From contig CAKRPQ010000008.1 of the NCBI GenBank assembly GCA_934385225.1, forward strand, positions 1 through 40,172: a stretch of 40,172 nt of DNA, written 5' to 3'. The DNA comes from an uncultured Eubacteriales bacterium. Its GTDB lineage: Bacteria; Bacillota; Clostridia; Oscillospirales; CAG-272. How positions within the stretch are numbered: position 1 is the stretch's first letter; the number at the start of each line of letters is the position of its first letter. Under the pieces are notes generated by a model, which saw only the letters and a program-made list of their open reading frames with translations, did not search any database and was not told where the DNA came from. A program made the position numbers and the translations under genes. This document shows, in pieces, positions 16,379 to 24,351 of the stretch.

Positions 16379-17064
16379 ACGATTCGGAAAAACTGAGAAA
16401 AGAGCTTTTTTCGCTTTCCGACGTTGAATACAGAAATTTTCACGCGTCGCTTATGCCGAATATAGATAAAGAGAGAATTATCGGCATAAGAGCACCCGTT
16501 CTCCGCAGTTTTGCCTCAAAATTTGCAAAAGAAACATACAGTAAGGAATTTTTGCGTGTTCTTCCTCACTATTACTATGAAGAAAATAATCTGCACGGAC
16601 TTTTGATTGACAAAATAGGCGATTATGACGAGGCGATTTCGGAACTTGACCGCTTTTTGCCGTTCGTTGACAACTGGGCGACCTGCGATATGATGAAGCA
16701 GAAAACATTTGCCCAAAATCGCTATAAGCTCCTAAATGACATTGACCGCTGGATTTTGTCGGATCAAGTTTATGAAATACGATTCGGAATAAAAATGCTT
16801 ATGGATTTTTACCTCGGCGAGAATTTCAAAACAGAATATTCCGAAAGAGTCGCGGCGGTGAAAAACGATGACTACTATGTAAAAATGATGATTGCGTGGT
16901 ACTTTGCCACGGCTCTTGCGAAGAATTATAACGAAATTCTGCCGTATATTGAAAATTGCAGCCTCCAAAAATGGACGCATAACAAAGCCATAAGTAAGGC
17001 AAACGAGAGTTACAGATTGACGGCGGAACAAAAAGAATATCTCAAAACATTCAGAATCAAATAA
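16375..17064 (+). CDS. DNA alkylation repair protein, AlkD-like
   Basis: A 229-residue HEAT-like-repeat protein of the AlkC/AlkD DNA glycosylase superfamily, which excises N3- and N7-alkylated purines without base flipping. The motif VDNWATCDMMK holds W101 and D105, and a second tryptophan, W175, lies in MIAWYFATALAK. Their spacing resembles the W109/D113/W187 set of Bacillus cereus AlkD, so the enzyme is probably active. RIIGIRAPVLRSFA near residue 38 is also typical. The ATG overlaps the MATE stop by ATGA, so export and base repair are translationally coupled. Cytoplasmic. Confidence 0.88.
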   Translation: MNDSEKLRKELFSLSDVEYRNFHASLMPNIDKERIIGIRAPVLRSFASKFAKETYSKEFLRVLPHYYYEENNLHGLLIDKIGDYDEAISELDRFLPFVDNWATCDMMKQKTFAQNRYKLLNDIDRWILSDQVYEIRFGIKMLMDFYLGENFKTEYSERVAAVKNDDYYVKMMIAWYFATALAKNYNEILPYIENCSLQKWTHNKAISKANESYRLTAEQKEYLKTFRIK

Positions 17065-17102
17065 GAAAACGGGCATCAAAAGATGCCCGTTTTCTTATTT
17101 GA
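17057..17102. terminator. bidirectional terminator containing both flanking stop codons
   Basis: A 21-bp perfect stem (17057-17077 / 17082-17102) with an AAAA loop and core ACGGGCATC/GATGCCCGT flanked by A-rich and T-rich arms. It ends the plus-strand alkD-like gene and the minus-strand capA-like gene. The TAA stop codons of both genes (17062-17064 and 17097-17095) lie inside the stem. Confidence 0.92.
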
Positions 17103-18291
17103 GATAGTCGGGTAAAAATTGCGCGTCAATGGTTTTTGTCACATACCCGCGAAGCCTTTCCACAGTAGTTGACTGCCCGTAATAGGAAAGTCCTATACTC
17201 TTTGCCATTTCATCGGTAAAATTCTCCATAAGATGTACCGAGTTTTTGTAGAACGATTTCGAATAGTAGTAAACAGTCGGAATAAAATACGGTTTTTCTA
17301 TACTATATTCACCGTTTCTGCGAACTATATCGAATGTCATTACACCGCCGACAAGATTATAGTCGCGCGCCTGCTCGGCAACGAGATTTCCGAGCGAATA
17401 TATGCAGAGCGTTTTGTGACCGCCCTCGCCTTCGATCCATTCTATCGGTTCGAGAACGTGCGGGTGATGTCCTATTATGACGTCAACGCCGAGCTCCGCC
17501 ATAACAGAGGCGAGCCGCTGCTGCTCGTCATTCGGTTTAAATGAATTTTCATTGCCCCAATGCATCGAAACGAAAACAAGATCGGCGACTTTTTTTGCCG
17601 CATTCACTTTTTCTCTTATAACGGTCTCGTCAATGTAAGGAATTACAATATCATAACCGCTCCGCAGTTTTAGGCCGTTTGTACTGTAAGTAAACGAAAG
17701 AAGCGCGATTTTCATTTCGTCCTTTTCGTAAATGCGGATAGTATCAAAGTCCTCTTCGTTTTCGTAACCGCCGATCATTGTTACCGGTTTTGTTTTCCAG
17801 AATTCTATCGTGCTTTTAAGGCCTTCCGAACCCGCGTCAAGCATGTGGTTCGTCGCAATATTCACAATGTCAAAGCCCGCTTCGACCATATCGTCGGCAA
17901 GATCGCGCGGCGAATTAAAATGAGGGTATGAGCCGTATTCAACGTTGTCCGCCATCGGCGTTTCCTGGTTTATAAACGCAATGTCCGCACCCGAAATTAT
18001 ATCTTTTATGTTTTCGTAGAGCGGAGCAAAGTTGTATTTCCTGCCGCCTTTGGGGGCGAGACTTTTTGCATCGCGCATTGTTCCCGTGTAGATGATGTTG
18101 TCGCCGCAGGCGGCGAATTTCAGGTTTATATCTGGCGGGAAAGGTTCTTTTACCTCTTGCGGAAGCACTTCGTCTTTCGAACCGTCCGAAAGAACGTTCG
18201 GAGTTTCGGTAGGGTCATAGTTGCCCGCGCACCCGGAAACAAAAAGTAATACGAGAAGCAGAGCCGCGACACCAAATAAACTCTTTTTCAT
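17095..18291 (-). CDS. CapA family lipoprotein (poly-gamma-glutamate synthesis-type metallophosphatase fold)
   Basis: A 398-residue exported lipoprotein: hydrophobic signal with lipobox VSGC and C21 as the lipidated cysteine. The body is a CapA/PgsA calcineurin-like phosphoesterase domain with AACGDNIIYTG, the FINQETPM segment, NIATNHMLDAG, MHWGNE and IGHHPHVLEPIEW, then CIYSLGNLV. Family members are linked to poly-gamma-glutamate capsule synthesis or anchoring, but no capB/capC homologue is present here, so a different envelope role is likely. It starts 1 nt after the PAP2 stop and is the last gene of the five-gene envelope operon. Confidence 0.9.
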   Translation of the reverse strand: MKKSLFGVAALLLVLLFVSGCAGNYDPTETPNVLSDGSKDEVLPQEVKEPFPPDINLKFAACGDNIIYTGTMRDAKSLAPKGGRKYNFAPLYENIKDIISGADIAFINQETPMADNVEYGSYPHFNSPRDLADDMVEAGFDIVNIATNHMLDAGSEGLKSTIEFWKTKPVTMIGGYENEEDFDTIRIYEKDEMKIALLSFTYSTNGLKLRSGYDIVIPYIDETVIREKVNAAKKVADLVFVSMHWGNENSFKPNDEQQRLASVMAELGVDVIIGHHPHVLEPIEWIEGEGGHKTLCIYSLGNLVAEQARDYNLVGGVMTFDIVRRNGEYSIEKPYFIPTVYYYSKSFYKNSVHLMENFTDEMAKSIGLSYYGQSTTVERLRGYVTKTIDAQFLPDYLK

Positions 18292-18292
18292 T

Positions 18293-18856
18293 TCAGTTTC
18301 CTTTTATTTTGCTTGGGAGCTTGTCATAGAATTTGCCAACAATAGCTACACCGAGTATTCCCGCAATGATTCCGACGGCGATTCCGCAGAACACATCGGT
18401 GGGGTAGTGTACATAAAGATACATACGCGAAAAGGCGATAAGGCATGCCATAATGACGGCAAAAATGCCCCACTTTTTATTCGTTGCCATAATCACGGTT
18501 GCGGCTTCGAATGACGCCGTGCTGTGCCCCGACGGGAAAGAAAAGTCCGTCGGTTTCTTTATAAGCATGACTATTGCCTCTTTTCCGGGCATATCGTACG
18601 GCCTCGTGCGGGCTATAATCGGTTTCAGCGTAATGTTGCAGACGATAAGCCCTATTATGAGTGCTATCGAAAGCATCATTCCCGCCTTGCGCGTTTTTTT
18701 GAATATAAGCATAAGAACAGCACCTATAATGAAAACGTATGCCTCGCCGAACATTGTAATTATCGGCATCAGCTTGTCGAAAAATCCGTTTTTCAGAAAA
18801 CTCGACTGAATTGCGTCAAGCACACCGAGATCCCAGTTTGTTATTGCTTCAAACAT
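18293..18856 (-). CDS. PAP2 family membrane phosphatase
   Basis: A 187-residue integral membrane phosphatase with about five to six membrane segments and the full type 2 phosphatidic acid phosphatase signature: K78 plus R85-P86 (KPIIARTRP), PSGH (108-111) and SRMYLYVHYPTD giving S143-R144, H150 and D154. Enzymes of this family remove a phosphate from lipid phosphates such as undecaprenyl pyrophosphate (BacA-independent recycling) or phosphatidylglycerol phosphate at the outer membrane face. Its position beside a GT2-GtrA glycosyltransferase favours a polyprenyl-phosphate role, by inference. The ribosome binding site (AAAGG) is weakly spaced. Resistance to bacitracin could follow but is not shown. 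Confidence 0.92.
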   Translation of the reverse strand: MFEAITNWDLGVLDAIQSSFLKNGFFDKLMPIITMFGEAYVFIIGAVLMLIFKKTRKAGMMLSIALIIGLIVCNITLKPIIARTRPYDMPGKEAIVMLIKKPTDFSFPSGHSTASFEAATVIMATNKKWGIFAVIMACLIAFSRMYLYVHYPTDVFCGIAVGIIAGILGVAIVGKFYDKLPSKIKGN

Positions 18857-18906
18857 TTTAGAGTTTTACCTTTCTTCAAAATTGGCGTTCGGTTAACGCT
18901 TTTTTG

Positions 18907-19998
18907 TCAGTTGTTGGTTCTGTCATAGACCATATACGTTCCGTCGATGTTACGCAGATAAAGAGTGAGGTCAACGTAATCGCGGAAATCTTCGAGTCTT
19001 TTGCGTTTGAGAACGTGCGTCAGCTTTACGCGGCAAGAGAACGTATTTTCATCGTAGCGGTAAAATTCGCTCGCCTCTGCGTTTTCAAACTCATAACTGT
19101 CGTGAGATATTACCCATGTGGTTGCCGTAGTTCTTATTGCCTTGTAAAGTTCTGTTCCTTTTTCAAAGTAGGGTGTCAGCTTTGCAAAAGCGCAGTCGTT
19201 CTGCATGTATGTCGAATAAACCTTAGCGGCTGTTATAACGCGTTCGGAAAATTCGGCGGCGAGAGTGTCGTCGTAAACGGGACTTGCGATATATAATCCG
19301 TCATCTTCCGAATAGGCGGCGCTTTCCTCCGTGCCGACGTTTGTCAGAACCTTAATATTCGGTATTGAAACAAGTCCGTCCACCGTGTAAATATCGTAAT
19401 AAATTCCGCGAACGCCGTCAGGCATATGTTCACAGCTTTCGGACGGGACTTCGCTCTCGGTCAGATAGCTATTGTCAATCTTTATCCCGTTGATTATGGG
19501 AGTGAATCCGCTCGGAACTTTTATTTTGACGCTCTCGTTTGCGGGATAGAACAGCTCAAACCCTGAAAGCGAGTATATGCCAAAGCCTTTTTTGCTTTTT
19601 TCGCCGCTTTTTTTGAGTGTAAACGAGGCGATTTTTATTTCTTTGCCGTCTTCTTCGTATTTTACAATGTATTTTGCGGTATCTTTGTCCATTCCGGAAG
19701 AAATCTCGTGATAGGAAAGTGTTTTTCCGTCCGTAAGTTTCGCAAGATATGTGGCAAGCGATTCTATCGTTTCGAATTTGTTCCTTGTCGATTCGGAGAA
19801 GTTCAAAATTGCCGTAAAGTTGTGATCTTCAAAGTATTCGTAGAAAACAGTTTCGGCAACGTACTTCGGCTGGACGCTTTCGTATTCGGCAAGATACGAT
19901 CGAAGTGCGGAGAGCGAAATTAAGAGTGCCGCAAGAGCTATGACCCAGCAAATTATGAATACCGTCCAAAAAACGGGGAAGTTTTTCTTAATTGCCAT
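18907..19998 (-). CDS. membrane-anchored protein of unknown function
   Basis: A 363-residue protein I do not recognise. Residues about 9-31 form one strong membrane segment (FWTVFIICWVIALAALLISL) without a lipobox or clear cleavage site. The remaining 330 residues are polar and presumably outside the membrane, with many short beta-rich stretches. The last ~130 residues (from FSERVITAAKVYSTYMQND) have an alternating helix/strand pattern that could be an NTF2-like fold; this is only an impression. The ATG lies 11 nt inside the end of the phosphodiester glycosidase gene, with GAGG 6 nt upstream, so the two are translationally coupled and may act together. Confidence 0.75.
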   Translation of the reverse strand: MAIKKNFPVFWTVFIICWVIALAALLISLSALRSYLAEYESVQPKYVAETVFYEYFEDHNFTAILNFSESTRNKFETIESLATYLAKLTDGKTLSYHEISSGMDKDTAKYIVKYEEDGKEIKIASFTLKKSGEKSKKGFGIYSLSGFELFYPANESVKIKVPSGFTPIINGIKIDNSYLTESEVPSESCEHMPDGVRGIYYDIYTVDGLVSIPNIKVLTNVGTEESAAYSEDDGLYIASPVYDDTLAAEFSERVITAAKVYSTYMQNDCAFAKLTPYFEKGTELYKAIRTTATTWVISHDSYEFENAEASEFYRYDENTFSCRVKLTHVLKRKRLEDFRDYVDLTLYLRNIDGTYMVYDRTNN

Positions 19999-21322
19999 TT
20001 TCTGCCTCGCTTTCTGCGGCTACCATAAAGAATGTAGGCATTCTTCTCGGAGTGGTGAACGCTTTGTACTTGTTTATGAGTCCCTTTTTCTGGTACTGGT
20101 CAAGGGAGTCGTAGTCAAAGTCGTATTTTTCGTAGTAATTTTCATAATACATCATGGCAGAGGAGCCGCCGTCAAGCATCGCCGCCGACACTGCGCCGTA
20201 TTCGACCATAATGTCGATAACGTCGTTGTGCGTTGCGCCGAGAGAACTTGCCGTTCTTCCGTCCGTAACAAGCAGAATGACCGCACCGTCGGCTCTTTGA
20301 CCTATTGCAGTCCTCTGAGCTGTGCCGTTGTTCCCGTCGGCGTAGTAGAGAGTTACGTTATCACCGTCCGACGAAATCAGAACGTTTCCCGTCTGGAAAG
20401 ATACGGCGTCCCTTATTCCGAGCTCATCGGCTTCTTTTTTTGTCATCGGTTCTGTTGCGATCAGCTTGTTGTTCGAGTCAAATCCGACAAAAGTACGTTT
20501 GAGAGAGTCGTTCCAGACACATTTGCCTTTCGAATACGTAAGACCTATCGGGTGAGATCCCGTACCTATGCCGCCGGAATCGGGAAATTCACCGCCGTTT
20601 ATCGCCGCTATCGCACCGCTTTTCGCTACCGCATCGAATATATTTAAGCCCGCCGTGCTTGACGAATAATCGTCGCTTGACGTTCCCACAAAAACTCTTG
20701 ACGGGTCTTTTACGATCAGCATGTACGCCGTATATGTCGAGCCTTTGAGCTTTTTGAATATCATTCCGTCCTTTGCGTTCTCCCATTCGTCGCGGGACGC
20801 GGACTCGCCGTCGTCCTTGCCGCTTCCGTAATCGTCAAGCGAAATTATGTCTGTTTTGACTTCTTCGCTTTTTGACAGAATATCGTCTACCGTCGCCTTG
20901 TCGAGGAACAGGGAGGGAACCCATTTTGTCGCGCTTGCCTGCTTTGCCGAGAGAACGAGCAGATTTCTTACGGTTTCGCTCGGACCCTTTGCGATAGTAA
21001 AACAGAGCGAATATACCGCGATGAGCAGAAACAGAATAAGCGAACCGAGAACGGCAAAGCATCTGCCGATTATTTTTTTAATTCCCGCTTTTCGTTCTCT
21101 TTTCGGTTTTCTGCGCTTGTACCCCGCGAAATCGAGATATGTACTCTGGTCAAAACCGATAGCTTCTTTGTTTTGATTGATCTGCTTCTCGGAGTCGTTC
21201 CTTTTTGCAATGTAACTCTCGGCTGTTCGAGTCTTTGATTCGTTTGCGAGCTCGTCCGCCGTTTTCGCTTTCTTTTCCCGCATGAAATCGTCGGGATTTA
21301 AATTAAAATCCTTGTTATTCAA
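19988..21322 (-). CDS. phosphodiester glycosidase family protein (NAGPA-like, DUF2233), membrane anchored
   Basis: A 444-residue protein with a basic cytoplasmic N-terminus of about 85 residues (including RRKPKRERK), one membrane segment (about 87-110), and an extracellular phosphodiester glycosidase domain related to the mammalian uncovering enzyme. Characteristic pieces are AINGGEFPDSGGIGTGSHPIGL, a RTAIGQRADGAVILLVTDGR segment and AAMLDGGSSAMMYY. The family removes sugars linked through phosphodiesters, so teichoic-acid-like or other envelope phosphoglycans are plausible substrates. The start is most likely the TTG at 21322: AAAGGAG is 8 nt upstream and overlaps the end of the previous gene, while no ATG in the right place has a site. 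Confidence 0.88.
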   Translation of the reverse strand: MNNKDFNLNPDDFMREKKAKTADELANESKTRTAESYIAKRNDSEKQINQNKEAIGFDQSTYLDFAGYKRRKPKRERKAGIKKIIGRCFAVLGSLILFLLIAVYSLCFTIAKGPSETVRNLLVLSAKQASATKWVPSLFLDKATVDDILSKSEEVKTDIISLDDYGSGKDDGESASRDEWENAKDGMIFKKLKGSTYTAYMLIVKDPSRVFVGTSSDDYSSSTAGLNIFDAVAKSGAIAAINGGEFPDSGGIGTGSHPIGLTYSKGKCVWNDSLKRTFVGFDSNNKLIATEPMTKKEADELGIRDAVSFQTGNVLISSDGDNVTLYYADGNNGTAQRTAIGQRADGAVILLVTDGRTASSLGATHNDVIDIMVEYGAVSAAMLDGGSSAMMYYENYYEKYDFDYDSLDQYQKKGLINKYKAFTTPRRMPTFFMVAAESEAENGN

Positions 21323-21335
21323 TAGAATTGCTCCT

Positions 21336-22430
21336 TTACGCTTTGTCGGTGTTTCTGTTCTTTTTTTCGCAGAATACCCATTCCCGTTGCAGACGGAAGC
21401 TGCACATAAATAATATGATGTCAACCGCCGCTTTGATGAGTGTTGTCAGACTCGGCATTGTGATTTTAAGTATTTTTGTAATAAGAGTGACGGAGAATGC
21501 GGAAATCAGCATTACCGGGATTGCTACGGTGTAGTATTTCACAAAAGTTTTCATGAGTTTTTGCGAGTCGTCCCTGAAAACGCCTTTTTTGTTTATGTTG
21601 AAATTGATAAGCGAAGAAAAAATCCTTGCCGTAACCGTACATATGACGATTGAAGCATCGCCGAAATATTTTCCGAGAAACTTCATCATAAGGTAAAAGA
21701 ATACCGTTTCGAGCGCGGCGGAGATCATGGAACTTGCGACAAATTTCAGTATAAGCGAATATATACGTATCGAATCGCGCACGGGTCTGAAATGAGATGT
21801 CTGATTTTCTTCGATGTAAACCGTCTCTATTGTCTGTTCCGCGAGAGGAATCGAATACTTTTTAAGGTTAAGAAGCATATTAGTTTCGTATTCGAATCTG
21901 TCTCCCGAAATATTCAGCATATCGGGAATATATTCGGCAGGGAAGGCTCTAAGACCCGTCTGCGTGTCCGAAATTTTAAGCCCGCACCCGACCTTGAAAA
22001 CAAAAGATGTAATTCTGTTACCCGTTCGCGAACGTTTCGGAACGTGCGGAAGAGAAAAATCTCTGACACCGAGAACGAGAGCTCCCATTTTGACCATCTT
22101 TTCGCAACATTTCAGAACGTCCTCGGGACGGTGCTGGTTGTCGCCGTCAACGCTTACGGCACCGAGCTTGCCTTTTCTGCTTTCAAGAAAATAGGCAAAT
22201 GCCGTTTTCAGTGCCGCGCCTTTTCCGCGGTTCACCTTGTGTGTGAGTATCGTGCAGGAAGGGTGTTCGGATATGTTCGGGAAGTTGCACAGCTTTTCGG
22301 CACAGCTTCCGTCGTTTACGATTATTATATCGTCAAATCCCATGTTTTCGAGTCCCGAAACGACTTTGCACAGCTTTTCGTCGGGATTCAGAGAGGGAAT
22401 TATGACGGTTACGTTTTTGGTAATATCCAT
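21336..22430 (-). CDS. GT2 glycosyltransferase fused to a GtrA-like membrane domain
   Basis: A 364-residue protein. Residues 1 to about 225 are a family 2 glycosyltransferase of the dolichol-phosphate-mannose-synthase type: VIIPSLNPDEKL, IIIVNDGS (36-42), a nucleotide-metal motif VDGDNQ (D95/D97), ISDTQTGLRAF and GDRFEYETNMLL. The C-terminal part (about 230-355) is a four-helix GtrA-like membrane domain ending in RLQREWVF. Such fusions move a sugar from a nucleotide donor onto undecaprenyl phosphate and present it across the membrane. I start at the ATG at 22430, with AAAGGA upstream. It is the first gene of the envelope operon, with a promoter at 22505-22533. Confidence 0.92.
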   Translation of the reverse strand: MDITKNVTVIIPSLNPDEKLCKVVSGLENMGFDDIIIVNDGSCAEKLCNFPNISEHPSCTILTHKVNRGKGAALKTAFAYFLESRKGKLGAVSVDGDNQHRPEDVLKCCEKMVKMGALVLGVRDFSLPHVPKRSRTGNRITSFVFKVGCGLKISDTQTGLRAFPAEYIPDMLNISGDRFEYETNMLLNLKKYSIPLAEQTIETVYIEENQTSHFRPVRDSIRIYSLILKFVASSMISAALETVFFYLMMKFLGKYFGDASIVICTVTARIFSSLINFNINKKGVFRDDSQKLMKTFVKYYTVAIPVMLISAFSVTLITKILKITMPSLTTLIKAAVDIILFMCSFRLQREWVFCEKKNRNTDKA

Positions 22431-22504
22431 TTTGACATTCCTTTCGGTGATATTATGTATAAAGACGTAAAAAATATAAAATGTTGCCGAAAACATACAT
22501 ATAA

Positions 22505-22533
22505 AGTATACCACATTGCGTCCTCAAAATCAA
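22505..22533 (-). promoter_or_regulatory. promoter of the five-gene envelope operon
   Basis: Minus-strand TTGATT (22533-22528), 17 nt spacer, TATACT (22510-22505) with an extended TG. The leader before the glycosyltransferase ATG would be about 68 nt; I see no clear riboswitch in it. Confidence 0.75.
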
Positions 22534-22606
22534 GGCGTTTTAATCATTTGTATGTTACGGGATTGTTAATTATAAAAATGTCGAATAATGAATTTCCGAA
22601 CACCTC

Positions 22607-22635
22607 TTGACCTCGGACAAAAAATGTTGTATAAT
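22607..22635 (+). promoter_or_regulatory. promoter of the M23-fold gene
   Basis: TTGACC (22607-22612), 17 nt spacer, TATAAT (22630-22635), about 45 nt upstream of the ATG at 22680, which has AAGGAG 7 nt before it. It diverges from the envelope operon promoter. Confidence 0.8.
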
Positions 22636-22679
22636 AAAATAAATATCCGTGTCAATAATTAGTATTAAGGAGTGATCGC

Positions 22680-24302
22680 ATGAAAAAAACAGTTTTAGCG
22701 GTTGTTTGTGTGATTTTGATTTTTATCCCGACTTTTGTCGCAATCGCGAGTTATGTTATGACGCAGAACGCGCCGATACTGAACAATTACGTCGAGAAGA
22801 TAGAGATATCCGACCTTGACGGAAATGTATCTACGGTCACGAAAACGAAAAACAAGGGCGATTTCGTCAGCTTTTTCGTTTCGATGAACAATGCGGCGAC
22901 CAAAGTGAACGAGCTTCCCGATCCGCTTGTCGGAACGGCATTTTATAAGGTAGTGTTTTACAGCGGAAACGTTGCGGAAGAGTATAAATATTATTTCGAT
23001 ACGACGGGTGCTTCGAGCTATGCGGAGTACCCCGACGGAAGCATCTATCAGCTTAAAAACGACGATGTGAATAAATTTCTTATAACCCCTTACGCTCTTT
23101 CGCTTTTTTCCGACGATGAAATGCCCGTGCTCCGCACGCCGTCGGGCAATAAGATCGTGCCTTCAAAGGTGTCGTGGAATTATAAGCTCGGCAGTGATTA
23201 CAGCGCGTTAAGCGGCTTCAAAACGACAGATGAGCTTGTGAACTATACAATGGACGGAAGTGTCCAGCTTCTTTTCTCGTCCGACGCGGATCTTTATACG
23301 ATAAAGGTTTATGACAGCACGTCCGCGCTTGTCTATGACGGTTCGACAGACGATCTTTCGACACTCACTCTCGGCGACGGCGGCGAACTTACGTTTATGG
23401 TCACCGCGTCGTGGTATAAGGACGACACGAGAAATTTCTACGGAGAGGCGTCGTATAATTTCAAAACAACACTTGTCGCAGGTGCCGAGTTCTTCATCGG
23501 AACATCGTCGATTGATCCGGGCGAATTTGTCGCTATCACGGCGTATAATGTTTCCGATCCTTCAAGAATTAAATTTTCAAGCGAGCCGTCGATAGGATTT
23601 ACGCCTACATTCTATATGGACGGCGATCATGCGGTCGGTCTTGTGCCGATAAGTGCCGAGCTTGAAGCAAAATCCTATGTCTTTACGCTTTCGTACGGTG
23701 CGATGAAACAGGATATCAACCTTACGATAAATAATAAAACGTTCAAGAAGAGAACGCAGAATATAAGCAAGATAGTTGCGGAAAACACCAGAAGCGAGGA
23801 GGCTCTCAAAGCGTTCGACGAAGTATTTGCGGAGATCTGCGCAAAGAGCGAAACGACAAAGTATTTTTCGGGCAACTTCATTGATATGAGCAGCGGTGAC
23901 GGAAATATCAAGGCGGCAATAATTGCGGGATTCGGTATTTACCGTACAATAACATCGACCGATGAAACTTACAGAAGCAACGGCGTCGAATTCCGTGTCG
24001 CAAACGGAACGGATATTCCCGCCTGCAACAGTGGTAAGGTCGTTTATACGGGAATAACGACGTTCGGCGGACGAATGGTTGTCGTTGATCACGGTCTCGG
24101 ACTGAAAACGTGGTATATGCACCTCAGTGAGGTGAAAGTAAACGTCGACGATACGGTTGCCAAAGGCGAAACCGTCGGCACGGCAGGAACATCGGGCTTT
24201 ACCGAAACTCCCGGCGTGTTCACGATAATGACGGTCGGCGATATGCCCGTTTGCCCGTATGACACATGGGAAAACGGAGTTCTTATGTACGAAAAACATT
24301 AA
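22680..24302 (+). CDS. membrane-anchored M23/LytM-fold protein lacking zinc ligands
   Basis: A 540-residue exported protein: an N-terminal hydrophobic segment (about 5-27) acts as signal anchor, followed by about 400 residues of mainly beta structure and a C-terminal M23 (LytM) domain. The domain is recognisable from GTDIPACNSGKVVYTG, GGRMVVVDHGLGLKTWYMHLSEV (H481) and VNVDDTVAKGETVGTAGTSG. The zinc ligands are missing: the HxGxD site reads S433-N-G-V-E437, and the HLH site reads G-V-F near 512-514. It is therefore probably not a peptidase. By analogy with EnvC and NlpD, it may regulate or recruit a cell-wall hydrolase. It is a monocistronic unit with its own promoter and terminator, divergent from the envelope operon. 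Confidence 0.85.
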   Translation: MKKTVLAVVCVILIFIPTFVAIASYVMTQNAPILNNYVEKIEISDLDGNVSTVTKTKNKGDFVSFFVSMNNAATKVNELPDPLVGTAFYKVVFYSGNVAEEYKYYFDTTGASSYAEYPDGSIYQLKNDDVNKFLITPYALSLFSDDEMPVLRTPSGNKIVPSKVSWNYKLGSDYSALSGFKTTDELVNYTMDGSVQLLFSSDADLYTIKVYDSTSALVYDGSTDDLSTLTLGDGGELTFMVTASWYKDDTRNFYGEASYNFKTTLVAGAEFFIGTSSIDPGEFVAITAYNVSDPSRIKFSSEPSIGFTPTFYMDGDHAVGLVPISAELEAKSYVFTLSYGAMKQDINLTINNKTFKKRTQNISKIVAENTRSEEALKAFDEVFAEICAKSETTKYFSGNFIDMSSGDGNIKAAIIAGFGIYRTITSTDETYRSNGVEFRVANGTDIPACNSGKVVYTGITTFGGRMVVVDHGLGLKTWYMHLSEVKVNVDDTVAKGETVGTAGTSGFTETPGVFTIMTVGDMPVCPYDTWENGVLMYEKH

Positions 24303-24308
24303 AAGTCG

Positions 24309-24348
24309 GGGCTGCCCAAAAACATCGGTTTTTGGGCAGCCCTTTTTT
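24309..24348. terminator. intrinsic terminator after the M23-fold gene, probably also serving eno
   Basis: A 15-bp perfect stem GGGCTGCCCAAAAAC (24309-24323) / GTTTTTGGGCAGCCC (24328-24342), loop ATCG, then TTTTTT on the plus strand. Its minus-strand side has only a short T-run, so termination of enolase transcripts there is less certain. Confidence 0.92.
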
Positions 24349-24351
24349 GTT

